DNA of 64,000 nucleotides from contig CAZJRQ010000001.1 of assembly GCA_964548535.1 (NCBI GenBank), forward strand, positions 62,001 through 126,000. Reading direction: 5' to 3'. Positions 34,774-44,303 of this stretch are shown here, piece by piece. The notes beneath the pieces were generated by a model that saw only the letters and a list, made by a program, of their open reading frames with translations, searched no databases and was not told where the DNA came from. The stretch is from CAZJRQ01 sp964548535 (GTDB lineage: Bacteria > Bacillota > Clostridia > Oscillospirales > Ruminococcaceae). Position 1 is the stretch's first letter, and every line of letters begins with the position of its first letter. Both the position numbers and the translations under genes were made by a program.

Positions 34774-36264
34774 ATGTTTTACAAAAGTACAAGAAACAGC
34801 AGTGTAAATGTTACATCTGCACAGGCAATAGCACAGGGAATCTCAAAGGATGGCGGTCTTTTCGTACCATCAGAAATTCCAGCTATCACTATGGATGACA
34901 TTAAGGCACTAGGCGAGCAAACTTATGCTCAAAGAGCATTTTTTGTTTTCTCAAAATATCTAACTGATTTTACAGATGCTGAAATCAACTACTGCGTTGA
35001 AGGCGCTTACAATGATAAGAGCTTTGATACAGAGAACATTGCTGAGCTTGCACATCTTTTCGACGGCACATATATGCTTGAGTTGTGGCATGGTCCAACT
35101 TGTGCTTTTAAGGATATGGCACTTCAGATTCTTCCATATCTGCTAACAACATCGGCTAAGAAAATCGAACTTAACAAAAAGATTGTAATCTTAGTTGCAA
35201 CTTCTGGTGATACAGGAAAAGCCGCTCTTGAAGGATTTAAAGATGTTGAAGATACTGAAATTCTAGTGTTCTATCCTGAAGACGGTGTATCAGCAATGCA
35301 GAAAAAGCAGATGACAACTCAGGAGGGTAAAAACGTAGGAGTTTGCGCTATTAAGGGTAACTTTGATGATGCTCAAAATGGTGTAAAAGCAATCTTCACA
35401 AACGAAGAAATTGCAGCAGAGCTTGAGAAAAACGGCATGATGTTCTCATCCGCTAACTCAATTAATTGGGGACGTCTAGCACCACAAATTATCTATTATG
35501 TATCTTCATACGCTCAGCTTGTTAAGGACGAAGAAATCAAAGCTGGCGATAAGATTAATATCGTTGTTCCAACAGGAAACTTTGGTAATATCCTAGCTGG
35601 TTACTACGCAAAAAAAATGGGTGTTCCAGTTAATAAGCTAATCTGTGCATCAAATGCTAATAATGTTCTTACTGACTTTATCAAAACAGGTGTTTATGAT
35701 AGAAACCGTGCGTTCCATACAACAATTTCACCATCAATGGATATCTTGATTTCTTCGAATCTTGAAAGACTTCTTTATCATATCAGCGGTGAAAATGACT
35801 CTCAAATCAGAGAGTGGTTTGGTGATCTTGCTAGCACTGGCAAGTATGAAGTTACAGATGAAGTTAAGGCAATTTTAAATGATGAATTCTATGCTGGCTG
35901 CTGTGATGATACACAAACAAAGGCTTGCATTAAGGGCATCTATGATAAGTATTCATACACTTGCGATACTCATACAGCAGTAGCAGTAAAGGTTTATGAA
36001 GATTATAAGTCTGCAACTGGCGACAACACAAAAACTATCATTGCGTCAACAGCAAGCCCATATAAGTTCTCAAGTTCAGTTTTAGAAGGACTAGGAATTG
36101 ATACAAATGCTGACGAATTTGAGCTAGTTAATAAACTTGAAGAAGCATCAAAAATCCCAGTTCCAGCATCACTTTCAGCACTTAAAAACATGGAAGTTCG
36201 TTTTAATGATACAGTTGATAAAACTGAAATGAAGGACTACGTTTTCAAAAAATTAGGTATCTAA
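34774..36264 (+). CDS. thrC: threonine synthase
   Basis: 496 aa PLP enzyme converting O-phosphohomoserine to threonine. LWHGPTCAFKDMALQ carries the PLP Lys; ATSGDTGKAALEGF and VPTGNFGNILAGYYA bind phosphate. The length fits the long class that includes fungal and enterobacterial enzymes. GAAGGG site before ATG 34774. Other threonine-pathway genes are not nearby and no T-box is seen. Confidence 0.95.
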   Translation: MFYKSTRNSSVNVTSAQAIAQGISKDGGLFVPSEIPAITMDDIKALGEQTYAQRAFFVFSKYLTDFTDAEINYCVEGAYNDKSFDTENIAELAHLFDGTYMLELWHGPTCAFKDMALQILPYLLTTSAKKIELNKKIVILVATSGDTGKAALEGFKDVEDTEILVFYPEDGVSAMQKKQMTTQEGKNVGVCAIKGNFDDAQNGVKAIFTNEEIAAELEKNGMMFSSANSINWGRLAPQIIYYVSSYAQLVKDEEIKAGDKINIVVPTGNFGNILAGYYAKKMGVPVNKLICASNANNVLTDFIKTGVYDRNRAFHTTISPSMDILISSNLERLLYHISGENDSQIREWFGDLASTGKYEVTDEVKAILNDEFYAGCCDDTQTKACIKGIYDKYSYTCDTHTAVAVKVYEDYKSATGDNTKTIIASTASPYKFSSSVLEGLGIDTNADEFELVNKLEEASKIPVPASLSALKNMEVRFNDTVDKTEMKDYVFKKLGI

Positions 36265-36276
36265 GGAAAAATATGT

Positions 36277-36325
36277 ACAGTCTGACCGAATTAACTAAGT
36301 CAGACTGTCAGTTGATGTATTTTTA
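36277..36325 (+). terminator. terminator after thrC
   Basis: ACAGTCTGAC (36277-36286) pairs perfectly with GTCAGACTGT (36299-36308); a T run follows only after 12 nt (TATTTTTAA), so efficiency may be moderate. Confidence 0.7.
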
Positions 36326-36357
36326 AAATAATAAATCAACTGATATAAGCTAGAATA

Positions 36358-36516
36358 TTAGCCTCTAGCCTTAAAAGTTTTGCATACAGTTTCATCACTG
36401 CAATCAGGTTGTGAGCAAGTGCAACAAACGTCGATAGAACCAGCATTGCAAGCGTGACTATCGTTGTAAATGCAGCTTTGAACATCGCAGTTAATACCAT
36501 TTACTTGATTATTCAT
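36358..36516 (-). CDS. small cysteine-rich DUF1540 protein
   Basis: 52 aa, on the strand opposite its neighbours. MNNQVNGINCDVQSCIYND, then HACNAGSIDVCCTCSQPDC and an end ETVCKTFKARG: eight Cys residues (10, 15, 23, 31, 32, 34, 39, 45) in the pattern of DUF1540, a probable metal-binding mini-domain common in Clostridia, sometimes spore-associated. AAGGAG lies 8 to 9 nt before the ATG. Function unknown. Confidence 0.85.
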   Translation of the reverse strand: MNNQVNGINCDVQSCIYNDSHACNAGSIDVCCTCSQPDCSDETVCKTFKARG

Positions 36517-36612
36517 TTGAAAATCACTCCTTTCGCAACATCAGTTGCATTTATAGTATGTGCTTAAAAGTAATAAATATTATATAAAATCTATTTGATC
36601 GGAGGAAATTTT

Positions 36613-37323
36613 TTGAGCCTTTTTGTAATAGCAGATTTGCATTTGCCACTATCTGTAAATAAGCCTATGGATATCTTCGGTGGATGGAATGATTATGTTC
36701 AAAAAATTGAAAAAAATTGGCAAGAAAACATTAAGCCAGAAGACACAGTCGTAATTCCAGGAGATATTTCGTGGGCAATGGGATTAGAGCAGTCCTATAA
36801 GGATATGCAGTTTATAAACAATCTTAATGGCACAAAAATAATTTCTAAAGGCAATCATGATTATTGGTGGAATACGAAAAACAAAATGGATAATTTTTTT
36901 AGAGAAAATGGTTTTTCAACCCTTAATATTCTGCATAATAATCATTATGCCTATGGTAATATTGGAATATGCGGTTCACGTGGTTGGATAAATGAAACTG
37001 GTGAAGAGGCCGACAAAAAAGTATTGCTTAGAGAGGCAGGCAGACTTGAAATGTCAATTTTGTCTGCAAAAAAAGCAGAGCTTGAGCCAGTGGTTTTTTT
37101 GCATTATCCGCCTATTTATGGAAATAGTTATAATTATGATATATTAGAAGTTCTTCATAAGCATGACATAAAATGGTGTTTTTATGGACATATCCATGGA
37201 CGTGGACATGAACATTCTATAAATGGCGAGCGTGAGGGTATAAATTATCGTTTAATTGCGAGTGATTATTTGCAATTTAACCCTTTAAACATCACTAAAT
37301 TTGTGCAAAATGACAATTTATAA
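36613..37323 (+). CDS. calcineurin-type metallophosphoesterase
   Basis: 236 aa soluble phosphoesterase. Metal motifs: VIADLHLP (D-x-H), VIPGDISWAMG (GD), ISKGNHDYWW (GNHD), VFLHYPP and FYGHIHGRGHEH (GHxH). DR1119-like family; substrate unknown. TTG 36613 is the likely start, 7 nt after GGAGG (36601-36605); a TTG at 36595 lies ahead of that site. Ends 73 nt before tig. Confidence 0.85.
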   Translation: MSLFVIADLHLPLSVNKPMDIFGGWNDYVQKIEKNWQENIKPEDTVVIPGDISWAMGLEQSYKDMQFINNLNGTKIISKGNHDYWWNTKNKMDNFFRENGFSTLNILHNNHYAYGNIGICGSRGWINETGEEADKKVLLREAGRLEMSILSAKKAELEPVVFLHYPPIYGNSYNYDILEVLHKHDIKWCFYGHIHGRGHEHSINGEREGINYRLIASDYLQFNPLNITKFVQNDNL

Positions 37324-37396
37324 AAAAAGACTAGAAAATTTCATTCGTTTATGATATAATTGTTAAGATATATTGATTTATTGGAGGAATAAAAAA

Positions 37397-38677
37397 ATGA
37401 GTTTAAAAGCAACAAATAAGGTTGACACAAATAAGGTTGAATTGGAGATAGAGATTTCTGCTGAGCTATTTGAAGAAGCAGTTGAAAAGGCTTATCATAA
37501 AGCTAAGAAAAATATTTCAATTCAGGGATTCCGTAAAGGTAAAGCACCTCGTAAGCTTATTGAGAAGCAGTATGGCGAAGGTGTATTTTATGAGGACGCT
37601 GTAAATATTCTTTATGGCCCAGAAGTTGATAGCGCAATTGCTGAAGCAAACCTTGAGCTTGTAGCTCGTCCTGATGTTGAAGTTACTTCAATTGAAAAGG
37701 CTGATGGCGTTAAGATTAAAGTTACTTGTATTACAAAGCCTGAAGTTGAAGTAAAAGACTATAAGGGTATAGAAGTTGAAAAAGTTGTCAATGATGTAAC
37801 TGATGAAGATATCACAAGAGAAATTGATAAGCTAAGAGAGAAGAATACTAGAATTATCACTGTTGATGATAGAGCAGCTGAACTAGGTGACGAAGTTATT
37901 ATTGACTTTGAAGGCTTCAAAGATGACGTTGCTTTTGAAGGCGGCAAGGCTGAAGACTTTACTCTAGAGCTAGGCAGCGGTCAGTTCATCCCTGGTTTTG
38001 AAGAGGCAGTTGTTGGTCATAACATTGGCGAGCAGTTTGATATCGAAGTTACTTTCCCAGAAGAGTATCAGGTTGAGGATCTAGCTGGTGCACCTGCTGT
38101 ATTTAAGATTAACCTAAAATCAATTTCTAAGAAAGAGCTTCCTGAGCTGGATGATGATATGGTTAAGGACTCAACTGAGTTTGAGTCAGTTGACGAGTAT
38201 AAGGCTGACGTTAAGAAAAATCTTGAAGAAGCTGCACAGAAAACTGCTGATGTTCAGGTTGAAGAGAAACTTTTCGATACAGTTATTGAAAATATGACAG
38301 CTGAGATTCCGCAGGAAATGTATGATAGCCGTGTTGACGAGATGGTTAATGAGCTTGCTCAAAGACTACAGCCACAGGGAATTACAATTGATTTATATCT
38401 GCAGTATTCAGGTCAAACAATGGAATCACTAAGAAAAATGTATGCAGAGCAGGCTGAAAAGCAGGTTAAGTTGAGATTGGCTCTTGAGCAGATTGTTAAG
38501 ACTGAAAATATCGAAGCAACTGAAGAAGAGATTAATGAAGAATTTAATAAACTAGCTGAAACATATAAAATGGAAGTAGACCAAATTAAGGTTTATATCC
38601 GTGAAGAAGATCTTGCTAAGGATATCGCAGTTGGTAAGGCTGTAGATATGATTAAGGAAGCAGCTGTTATCAAGTAA
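37397..38677 (+). CDS. tig: trigger factor
   Basis: 426 aa ribosome-associated chaperone and prolyl isomerase. Ribosome-binding signature ISIQGFRKGKAPRKLIE (GFRxGKxP), FKBP-type domain (about 155-240: GDEVIIDFEGF, FIPGFEEAVVGHNIGEQ) and a long helical C-terminal chaperone domain. ATG 37397 with GGAGG at 37383-37387. Upstream TATAAT at 37355-37360 is a probable -10, with no clear -35. Followed by clpP and clpX, the usual proteostasis trio. Confidence 0.96.
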   Translation: MSLKATNKVDTNKVELEIEISAELFEEAVEKAYHKAKKNISIQGFRKGKAPRKLIEKQYGEGVFYEDAVNILYGPEVDSAIAEANLELVARPDVEVTSIEKADGVKIKVTCITKPEVEVKDYKGIEVEKVVNDVTDEDITREIDKLREKNTRIITVDDRAAELGDEVIIDFEGFKDDVAFEGGKAEDFTLELGSGQFIPGFEEAVVGHNIGEQFDIEVTFPEEYQVEDLAGAPAVFKINLKSISKKELPELDDDMVKDSTEFESVDEYKADVKKNLEEAAQKTADVQVEEKLFDTVIENMTAEIPQEMYDSRVDEMVNELAQRLQPQGITIDLYLQYSGQTMESLRKMYAEQAEKQVKLRLALEQIVKTENIEATEEEINEEFNKLAETYKMEVDQIKVYIREEDLAKDIAVGKAVDMIKEAAVIK

Positions 38678-38694
38678 TTTATGATATTTAGTTA

Positions 38695-38721
38695 TTTCGC
38701 TCGCTATTTGTGCGAGCGAAA
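38695..38721. repeat. 10-bp inverted repeat between tig and clpP
   Basis: TTTCGCTCGC (38695-38704) and GCGAGCGAAA (38712-38721) with a 7-nt loop. There is no downstream T run on the plus strand, so it is more likely a processing or pausing hairpin between the two genes than a terminator. Confidence 0.65.
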
Positions 38722-38746
38722 AACTTATTATTAGGAGGTAAACAAA

Positions 38747-39337
38747 ATGGCATTAGTACCTTATGTAGTAGAACAAACTAGCAGAGGTGAGCGTAGTTAT
38801 GATATTTATTCAAGACTGCTGAATGACCGAATCATTATGCTTTGTGATCAAATTGATGACGCAGTAGCTAGTGTAGTAGTGGCTCAGCTTTTGTATCTTG
38901 AAGGTCAAGATCCCGAAAAGGATATTGATATTTATATCAACAGCCCTGGTGGTTCAATTACAGCTGGAATGGCTATTTATGATACAATGAATTACATTAA
39001 GTGTGATGTTTCAACAATTTGTATCGGAATGGCCGCATCAATGGGATCATTCTTACTTTCTAGCGGAACAAAGGGTAAAAGGCTTACACTTCCAAATAGT
39101 GAAATTCTGATTCACCAGCCACTAATTGGCGGCGGCGGACTTTCCGGACAATGTTCAGATATAAAAATTCATTCTGACCACTTGGTAAGAACTAGAGAAA
39201 AGCTTAATGGACTTCTTGCGAAAAATACAGGCAAGTCTATCGAACAGCTTGCAATTGATACTGAGCGTGATAATTACATGACAGCTGAGCAAGCGGTTGA
39301 GTATGGCCTAGTTGACAAGGTGATTACAAACAGATAA
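38747..39337 (+). CDS. clpP: ATP-dependent Clp protease proteolytic subunit
   Basis: 196 aa serine protease. Catalytic Ser in [11 protein letters not shown], His in [10 protein letters not shown], Asp in [13 protein letters not shown]-terminal propeptide [17 protein letters not shown] at 38733-38739. Forms the barrel partnered by ClpX, whose gene is 35 nt downstream. Confidence 0.97.
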   Translation: MALVPYVVEQTSRGERSYDIYSRLLNDRIIMLCDQIDDAVASVVVAQLLYLEGQDPEKDIDIYINSPGGSITAGMAIYDTMNYIKCDVSTICIGMAASMGSFLLSSGTKGKRLTLPNSEILIHQPLIGGGGLSGQCSDIKIHSDHLVRTREKLNGLLAKNTGKSIEQLAIDTERDNYMTAEQAVEYGLVDKVITNR

Positions 39338-39372
39338 TCTAGATTTTTAACGATAGGATTGGTGTAAATACA

Positions 39373-40638
39373 ATGGCTAATGACGTAATAAAACGCTGTG
39401 ATTTCTGCGGAAAATCTGAAACAAAAGTTAAAAATATGTTTTCGTCAGGTGATAATCATATTTGTGATGAATGTGTAATGTTTTGCTATGATATTTTAGC
39501 TGAGCAGGGAATTGCAACAGCGCCTAAACAGGTGAAAATCAAAGATAAAAAAGATAATAATAGCATATTATTGAAAAAGCCAGCTGAAATAAAAGAAGTA
39601 CTTGACGAGTATGTTATAGGACAAGAGCAGGCAAAGATTGCATTGTCAGTTGCAGTATATAATCACTATAAGAGAATCATGGCACTTGATGACGATGATG
39701 ATATTGAAATTCAAAAGAGTAATGTTCTTTTGCTTGGACCAACAGGAACAGGAAAAACACTTATAGCACAAACTTTGGCAAAATTGCTAAATGTTCCTTT
39801 TGCAATTGCAGACGCAACAACACTAACTGAAGCTGGTTATGTTGGTGATGATGTTGAAAACGTTTTAACACGACTGATTCAGGCAGCTGATTATGATGTT
39901 GAAGCTGCACAAAAGGGTATCATATATATTGATGAGATTGACAAGATTTCAAGAAAGTCTGAAAACACATCAATTACTCGAGATGTAAGCGGCGAAGGTG
40001 TACAGCAAGCATTGCTAAAGATTGTTGAAGGTACAGTTTCAAATGTTCCTCCACAAGGCGGTAGAAAACACCCTCACCAGGAATTTATCCAAATCGACAC
40101 TAAGAATATTTTGTTCATTTGCGGTGGTGCATTTGAGGGACTTGATGCAGTAATTAAGAAGAGAACTGATTCATCTTCATTAGGATTCGGTGGAAACATC
40201 AAGGACAAAAACGCGGAAACAAATGTCCTAAAGAATGTAATACCTCACGACCTAGTTAAGTTTGGAATTGTGCCAGAACTTGTTGGACGTCTTCCAGTAA
40301 TAACAGTACTTGACGAACTTGATGAAGATGCACTATGCAGAATTCTAACTGAGCCTAAAAACTCATTGCTTAAGCAGTACTCAAAGCTGTTCAAACTTGA
40401 CGGCATTGATTTTGAGATAACTGAGGATGCAAAGGTTGAAATAGCTAAGATTGCAATTTCACAGAAAACTGGTGCAAGAGGTTTGAGATCAATAGTTGAG
40501 AAGATTTTGACTCAGTTGATGTTTGACTCACCATCTGATGATGAAATTATTTCCATTAAAATCACTCCAGAGTGTGTTTTAGGAGAATCTGAACCAGAGA
40601 TCACAAGAGAAGAAAATTCACCTCGAAAAGGTGCATAA
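39373..40638 (+). CDS. clpX: ATP-dependent Clp protease ATP-binding subunit ClpX
   Basis: 421 aa AAA+ unfoldase. Zinc-binding domain [18 protein letters not shown] (four Cys, about 10-37), Walker [15 protein letters not shown], Walker [14 protein letters not shown], the pore loop region [17 protein letters not shown] (RKH loop) and the sensor arginine region [11 protein letters not shown]. Cotranscribed with clpP; a terminator follows. Confidence 0.97.
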   Translation: MANDVIKRCDFCGKSETKVKNMFSSGDNHICDECVMFCYDILAEQGIATAPKQVKIKDKKDNNSILLKKPAEIKEVLDEYVIGQEQAKIALSVAVYNHYKRIMALDDDDDIEIQKSNVLLLGPTGTGKTLIAQTLAKLLNVPFAIADATTLTEAGYVGDDVENVLTRLIQAADYDVEAAQKGIIYIDEIDKISRKSENTSITRDVSGEGVQQALLKIVEGTVSNVPPQGGRKHPHQEFIQIDTKNILFICGGAFEGLDAVIKKRTDSSSLGFGGNIKDKNAETNVLKNVIPHDLVKFGIVPELVGRLPVITVLDELDEDALCRILTEPKNSLLKQYSKLFKLDGIDFEITEDAKVEIAKIAISQKTGARGLRSIVEKILTQLMFDSPSDDEIISIKITPECVLGESEPEITREENSPRKGA

Positions 40639-40642
40639 ATAG

Positions 40643-40683
40643 AAAACCATGCTTATCCATTTAAGTGATGAGCATGGTTTTTT
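40643..40683 (+). terminator. terminator after clpX
   Basis: AAAACCATGCT (40643-40653) pairs with AGCATGGTTTT (40671-40681) around a 17-nt loop; the T run reaches 40683. Confidence 0.85.
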
Positions 40684-40684
40684 A

Positions 40685-40719
40685 CACAAAAAAGCCTGTC
40701 TAAAAACAAGACAGGCTTT
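40685..40719 (-). terminator. terminator of the minus-strand HD gene
   Basis: AAAGCCTGTCT (40691-40701) pairs with AGACAGGCTTT (40709-40719). Read on the minus strand it ends in a T run, so it terminates the gene starting at 41263. Confidence 0.88.
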
Positions 40720-40723
40720 AATT

Positions 40724-41263
40724 TTATGAAAAAGCGTTTCTAACTTTAGATAAAACCTTAGTTTTACCTTTAAAAACATTTGAAACATGAGTTCCAAATT
40801 CCAGTGCTGCAGCATATTTGTCAGTCATGACAATAACATAGCTCTCAGCATATCTAGGTAGTCGAATTGTAATAGGCCACATATGTTTTACAATCATATC
40901 CTCTTCACGCTTTGAAATGCTAAAATTTTGTTTTGCATTGTTAAGTGCAATCTTAGGATGACGCATTAAATGTGGCTTTTCACCTTGCTTACGATTAATA
41001 TCTCTCCAGTTATAAAGAAATAAATCATGAAGCAGCCCAGCGCGAGCAGCTTTCTTAGAATCAAGACCAAGCTTGCGACATACAAGATAATTATAATATG
41101 AAACATTTATAGAATGCTGATAACAAGTTGTGCTATAGTGATGAGGGAACTTTTTCATTTCCTGTACAATTTCATTGTCAAGCAAATCTTTAACAAATTC
41201 AAAATACTCTTTAGCTTCTTCTGAATTCTCAATATTGTATTTTGAACCGATTGCTTTTGACAT
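40724..41263 (-). CDS. HD-domain hydrolase
   Basis: 179 aa. HD-fold residues: H in TTCYQHSINVSYYNY, GLLHDLFLYNW, H in MVKHMWP, D in YVIVMTDKYAAALE. Related to small uncharacterised phosphohydrolases of Clostridia. The second ATG (41263) is 7 nt after AGAGGT and is preferred to the ATG at 41269, which is only 1 nt from it. Substrate unknown. Confidence 0.82.
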   Translation of the reverse strand: MSKAIGSKYNIENSEEAKEYFEFVKDLLDNEIVQEMKKFPHHYSTTCYQHSINVSYYNYLVCRKLGLDSKKAARAGLLHDLFLYNWRDINRKQGEKPHLMRHPKIALNNAKQNFSISKREEDMIVKHMWPITIRLPRYAESYVIVMTDKYAAALEFGTHVSNVFKGKTKVLSKVRNAFS

Positions 41264-41416
41264 TGGCATTACCTCTTTTCAAATTCACACTATTATTGTT
41301 AATGTTGTCGGTATTTTGATGACAATTTTGTGCATTCCGACAAGTTTATTATAACCCCATTTAAGCAAAAAGTCAAGTGAATTTAATGACAATTAATTTA
41401 CAAAACTATGTCAATC

Positions 41417-42331
41417 TCAAATTTTGTAATAGATTTCCGAAAAAAATTCAGGAATATATTCATCACTGGCAGATGATTTCTCTTGAATATATCCATTAAA
41501 ATTCCATTTTTGTAATTGCGAAACAACAGAATTATATTCAAAAGTGGTAACTCTTCTGTTTAATTGCGAAAAATCAACTGCCTTGTAAATTGGAGTATAT
41601 TGGCTCATTAAACTAACAAGTATTTCATCAGTTTTAAAATTTTTGCCTATCCAGTCAATAATTTTAATGGAATCATGTCTGTAAGAGGGCAGAATCAAGT
41701 GACGAACAATAACTCCTTTGAGCATTTTACCGTTTTTGTCAAAAACAGGCTTTCCTGCAATTTGAAACATAGCTTTGATTCCATTAGAGCAGTTTTCGAA
41801 ATAATCAGATGCTTTTGAAAATTCGCCAGCAATTTTGTCGTCATAATATTTAAAATCAGGCAGAAAAATGTCAACATAATCCTTTAAAGTAACTATAGTA
41901 TCAACATTTTCATAACCGCCACAATTGTAAATGATTGGAACTGTTATAGATTCACCACATATTTCAAGTGCGGAAATTATCTGCGGTACAAAATGTGTTG
42001 GGTTTACTAAATTAATGTTTTCACAGCCCTTTTCTTGAAGCATTAAAAAGGTATCTGCGAGCTGTTTTGTGCTTAAAACAAACCCCTTATTGCCAGAGGA
42101 TATTTCAAAGTTTTGACAAAAACAGCATTTTAAAGAGCATCCTGAAAAGAATATAGTGCCCGATCCATTTTGTCCAATTATGCAAGGTTCTTCTCCAAAA
42201 TGCAAATCAGCCCGAGCAATGCGAACTTGGTCAGTTTCACCACAAAATCCAGCTTTTTCATATCTGTTTACACCGCATTTTCTAGGGCAAAGCTCACATT
42301 TTTCTAATTGATTTAATCTGATGTTTACCAT
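41417..42331 (-). CDS. PflX-like radical SAM protein (COG1313)
   Basis: 304 aa. N-terminal Cys pattern CELCPRKCGVNRYEKAGFCG, then the radical SAM cluster FSGCSLKCCFCQNFEIS, typical of the PflX/COG1313 group related to pyruvate-formate-lyase activases. Later segments NLVNPTHF and YNCGGYE fit. Substrate unknown. It starts within the end of the preceding gene (7-nt overlap), last gene of the minus-strand operon from the Lrp regulator. Confidence 0.87.
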   Translation of the reverse strand: MVNIRLNQLEKCELCPRKCGVNRYEKAGFCGETDQVRIARADLHFGEEPCIIGQNGSGTIFFSGCSLKCCFCQNFEISSGNKGFVLSTKQLADTFLMLQEKGCENINLVNPTHFVPQIISALEICGESITVPIIYNCGGYENVDTIVTLKDYVDIFLPDFKYYDDKIAGEFSKASDYFENCSNGIKAMFQIAGKPVFDKNGKMLKGVIVRHLILPSYRHDSIKIIDWIGKNFKTDEILVSLMSQYTPIYKAVDFSQLNRRVTTFEYNSVVSQLQKWNFNGYIQEKSSASDEYIPEFFSEIYYKI

Positions 42332-43404
42332 TTTTCGATATCCTCAAAAGGCACATTTATCTGAGCAAATCCATAGCTATCTCCGTTTTCAATCTCAATA
42401 TCAGCATGAATAGTAAAATTATCACATTCGGGAATCAAGAACTTGCATTCACTAATATCATAATCCGAAACATAAATACAATCAAGCAAAGTGCAGTCAA
42501 ATAATAATTCACCATCGTCACTATATGCGGACAAAGATGCCATCGAAAGCTTACCATTAAAGTCATCGTCTAGCTTATCTAGCAAAATATCGGTTTTGAT
42601 ATAATAAAAATTACCATAAGTTATATCATCATTATAAATATTAATTAAATATTCATTTTCATCAAAAATATCACTATACTCGCTGGATGAAATTTGATGC
42701 AAATCTACATTAGCCAATGACAATTTATATTGATCATTATCATACGAATAATATTCATCGTCATAAAAATCTGCGTCGTATGTTGGTTTTTTATTGTCAT
42801 AAGCGTCACTATTATGTTTAAAGTCAATCCTTGCAATAGCAATATTAATAATACTAAAAAGGATTGGACCGATAACTATTAAAAAAAGGATTAAAAATAG
42901 ACATCCCTTTGTTCCTTTGCCACCATTCCGAGATTTCCCCATATAAGTTTGATTGTCAGAATGGTAATTTAACATTTTGTTAATATCTACATCTGTGGTT
43001 TGATTATTGTTAGTGTTGTCAAAATTATTGTTATAATTGCCGTGATTATCAGAATAATTATTTTGTGAATTATTATATTTATTATTCGAACTCTGATTCT
43101 GTTTATTGTAAACAGAATAGTCAAAATTAGGCTTATCAATTGTATTTTCTGCTGAATAAGTAGACTTCATAGCAGAGCTAGATTCTTCATTCTCTCTTTG
43201 AGTATCAATAAACGACTTTTCTTCGCTATTAATTTTTTTTCGTGAAAATCTATCTTGACTTTCAGAATCAATTTTGTGACTATGTAAATCATCTGAAAAA
43301 TCATTACAAGTAAAATCAGATTCGCGAGAAGTAAAGCATTCAGGACAAATAATTTCACTTTTATCTTTAAATCTGTACCCACATATTTTGCATTTTTTCA
43401 GCAT
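42325..43404 (-). CDS. zinc-ribbon membrane protein of unknown function
   Basis: 359 aa. N-terminal zinc ribbon KKCKICGYRF..IICPECF (two CxxC), a long Ser/Asn/Asp-rich low-complexity region with an Asn/Tyr-rich patch (about 95-145), one membrane helix GCLFLILFLIVIGPILFSII (about 167-186), and an acidic C-terminal domain (about 200-359) that may be outside the membrane. I do not recognise a family beyond the ribbon. In the operon between ispE and the PflX-like gene. Confidence 0.75.
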   Translation of the reverse strand: MLKKCKICGYRFKDKSEIICPECFTSRESDFTCNDFSDDLHSHKIDSESQDRFSRKKINSEEKSFIDTQRENEESSSAMKSTYSAENTIDKPNFDYSVYNKQNQSSNNKYNNSQNNYSDNHGNYNNNFDNTNNNQTTDVDINKMLNYHSDNQTYMGKSRNGGKGTKGCLFLILFLIVIGPILFSIINIAIARIDFKHNSDAYDNKKPTYDADFYDDEYYSYDNDQYKLSLANVDLHQISSSEYSDIFDENEYLINIYNDDITYGNFYYIKTDILLDKLDDDFNGKLSMASLSAYSDDGELLFDCTLLDCIYVSDYDISECKFLIPECDNFTIHADIEIENGDSYGFAQINVPFEDIEKW

Positions 43405-43424
43405 AATAGCACCTCATAATTTTT

Positions 43425-44303
43425 TTATTTTAATATCTCCCAACCATGATCCATTGTGCGCAAAACTTTTTTGAAATCAAAATTATCCATGTTACCTAAA
43501 CATTTTTTAGCATCATTTTCATTTTTAAAAATACCGAATACAGCTGAACCGCTGCCAGTCATCATCGAATTTAAAGCACCAAATCTAATCATATCATCTT
43601 TAGCTTTAGAGATTTCATTAAAATCAGCGGCAACTTCAAGAGCATTAAAAATGGAATGTGAAATTTTTTCAGTATTATTTTCTTCCAGAGCAATTTCAAA
43701 ATCAGAGTATATTTTTTTATCCTGATGTTCACAAGTATCATAAATCTTATAAGCTTGAGGAGTAGAAATGCTAACTTCAGGCTTTACAACAGCAAAATAC
43801 AAATTGTTTGGAGTTGGCAAAATAGTAAGTTTTTCACCAATCCCTTCGCATAGAACCGTACCTCCAGTTAGGGTAAAAGGAACATCAGCACCAAGATTCA
43901 CGCCAATCTGGCATAAAGTTTCAATGTTAAAATTTTTATCAAATAAGTGATTCATCGCAACTAAAGCAGCAGCACAATCCGAACTGCCACCAGCCATTCC
44001 AGCCATTGAAGGTATGTTTTTTTGAATATTAACGGTAATTTTTTTATCCAGTTTGGTGTTGGTGAATTCAAGAAAAGCCTCAATAGCTTTCCAAATCAAG
44101 TTATGATTATCTAGCGGAAAACCAGGATAATCACAAATCAATTCAATCCCAGAACCGTCTGACATTTCGAAAGTAAGCAAATCAAAAACAGAAACGGACT
44201 GCATAACAGTTTTTAGAAGGTGATATCCATCATCACGGACTCCAGTAATATCAAGAAAAAGATTTAGCTTTCCATAAGCTTTAATTTTAACACTTTTATT
44301 CAT
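43425..44303 (-). CDS. ispE: 4-diphosphocytidyl-2-C-methyl-D-erythritol kinase
   Basis: 292 aa GHMP kinase of the MEP isoprenoid pathway. AYGKLNLFLDITGVRDDGYH (substrate region), the ATP loop PSMAGMAGGSSDCAAALVAM, and MTGSGSAVFGIF near the end. ATG 44303 follows GGAAG and overlaps the aminotransferase stop by 8 nt; an upstream start is in frame but lies within that gene. Typically encoded near cell-envelope genes; here it is in an operon with an aminotransferase. Confidence 0.94.
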   Translation of the reverse strand: MNKSVKIKAYGKLNLFLDITGVRDDGYHLLKTVMQSVSVFDLLTFEMSDGSGIELICDYPGFPLDNHNLIWKAIEAFLEFTNTKLDKKITVNIQKNIPSMAGMAGGSSDCAAALVAMNHLFDKNFNIETLCQIGVNLGADVPFTLTGGTVLCEGIGEKLTILPTPNNLYFAVVKPEVSISTPQAYKIYDTCEHQDKKIYSDFEIALEENNTEKISHSIFNALEVAADFNEISKAKDDMIRFGALNSMMTGSGSAVFGIFKNENDAKKCLGNMDNFDFKKVLRTMDHGWEILK

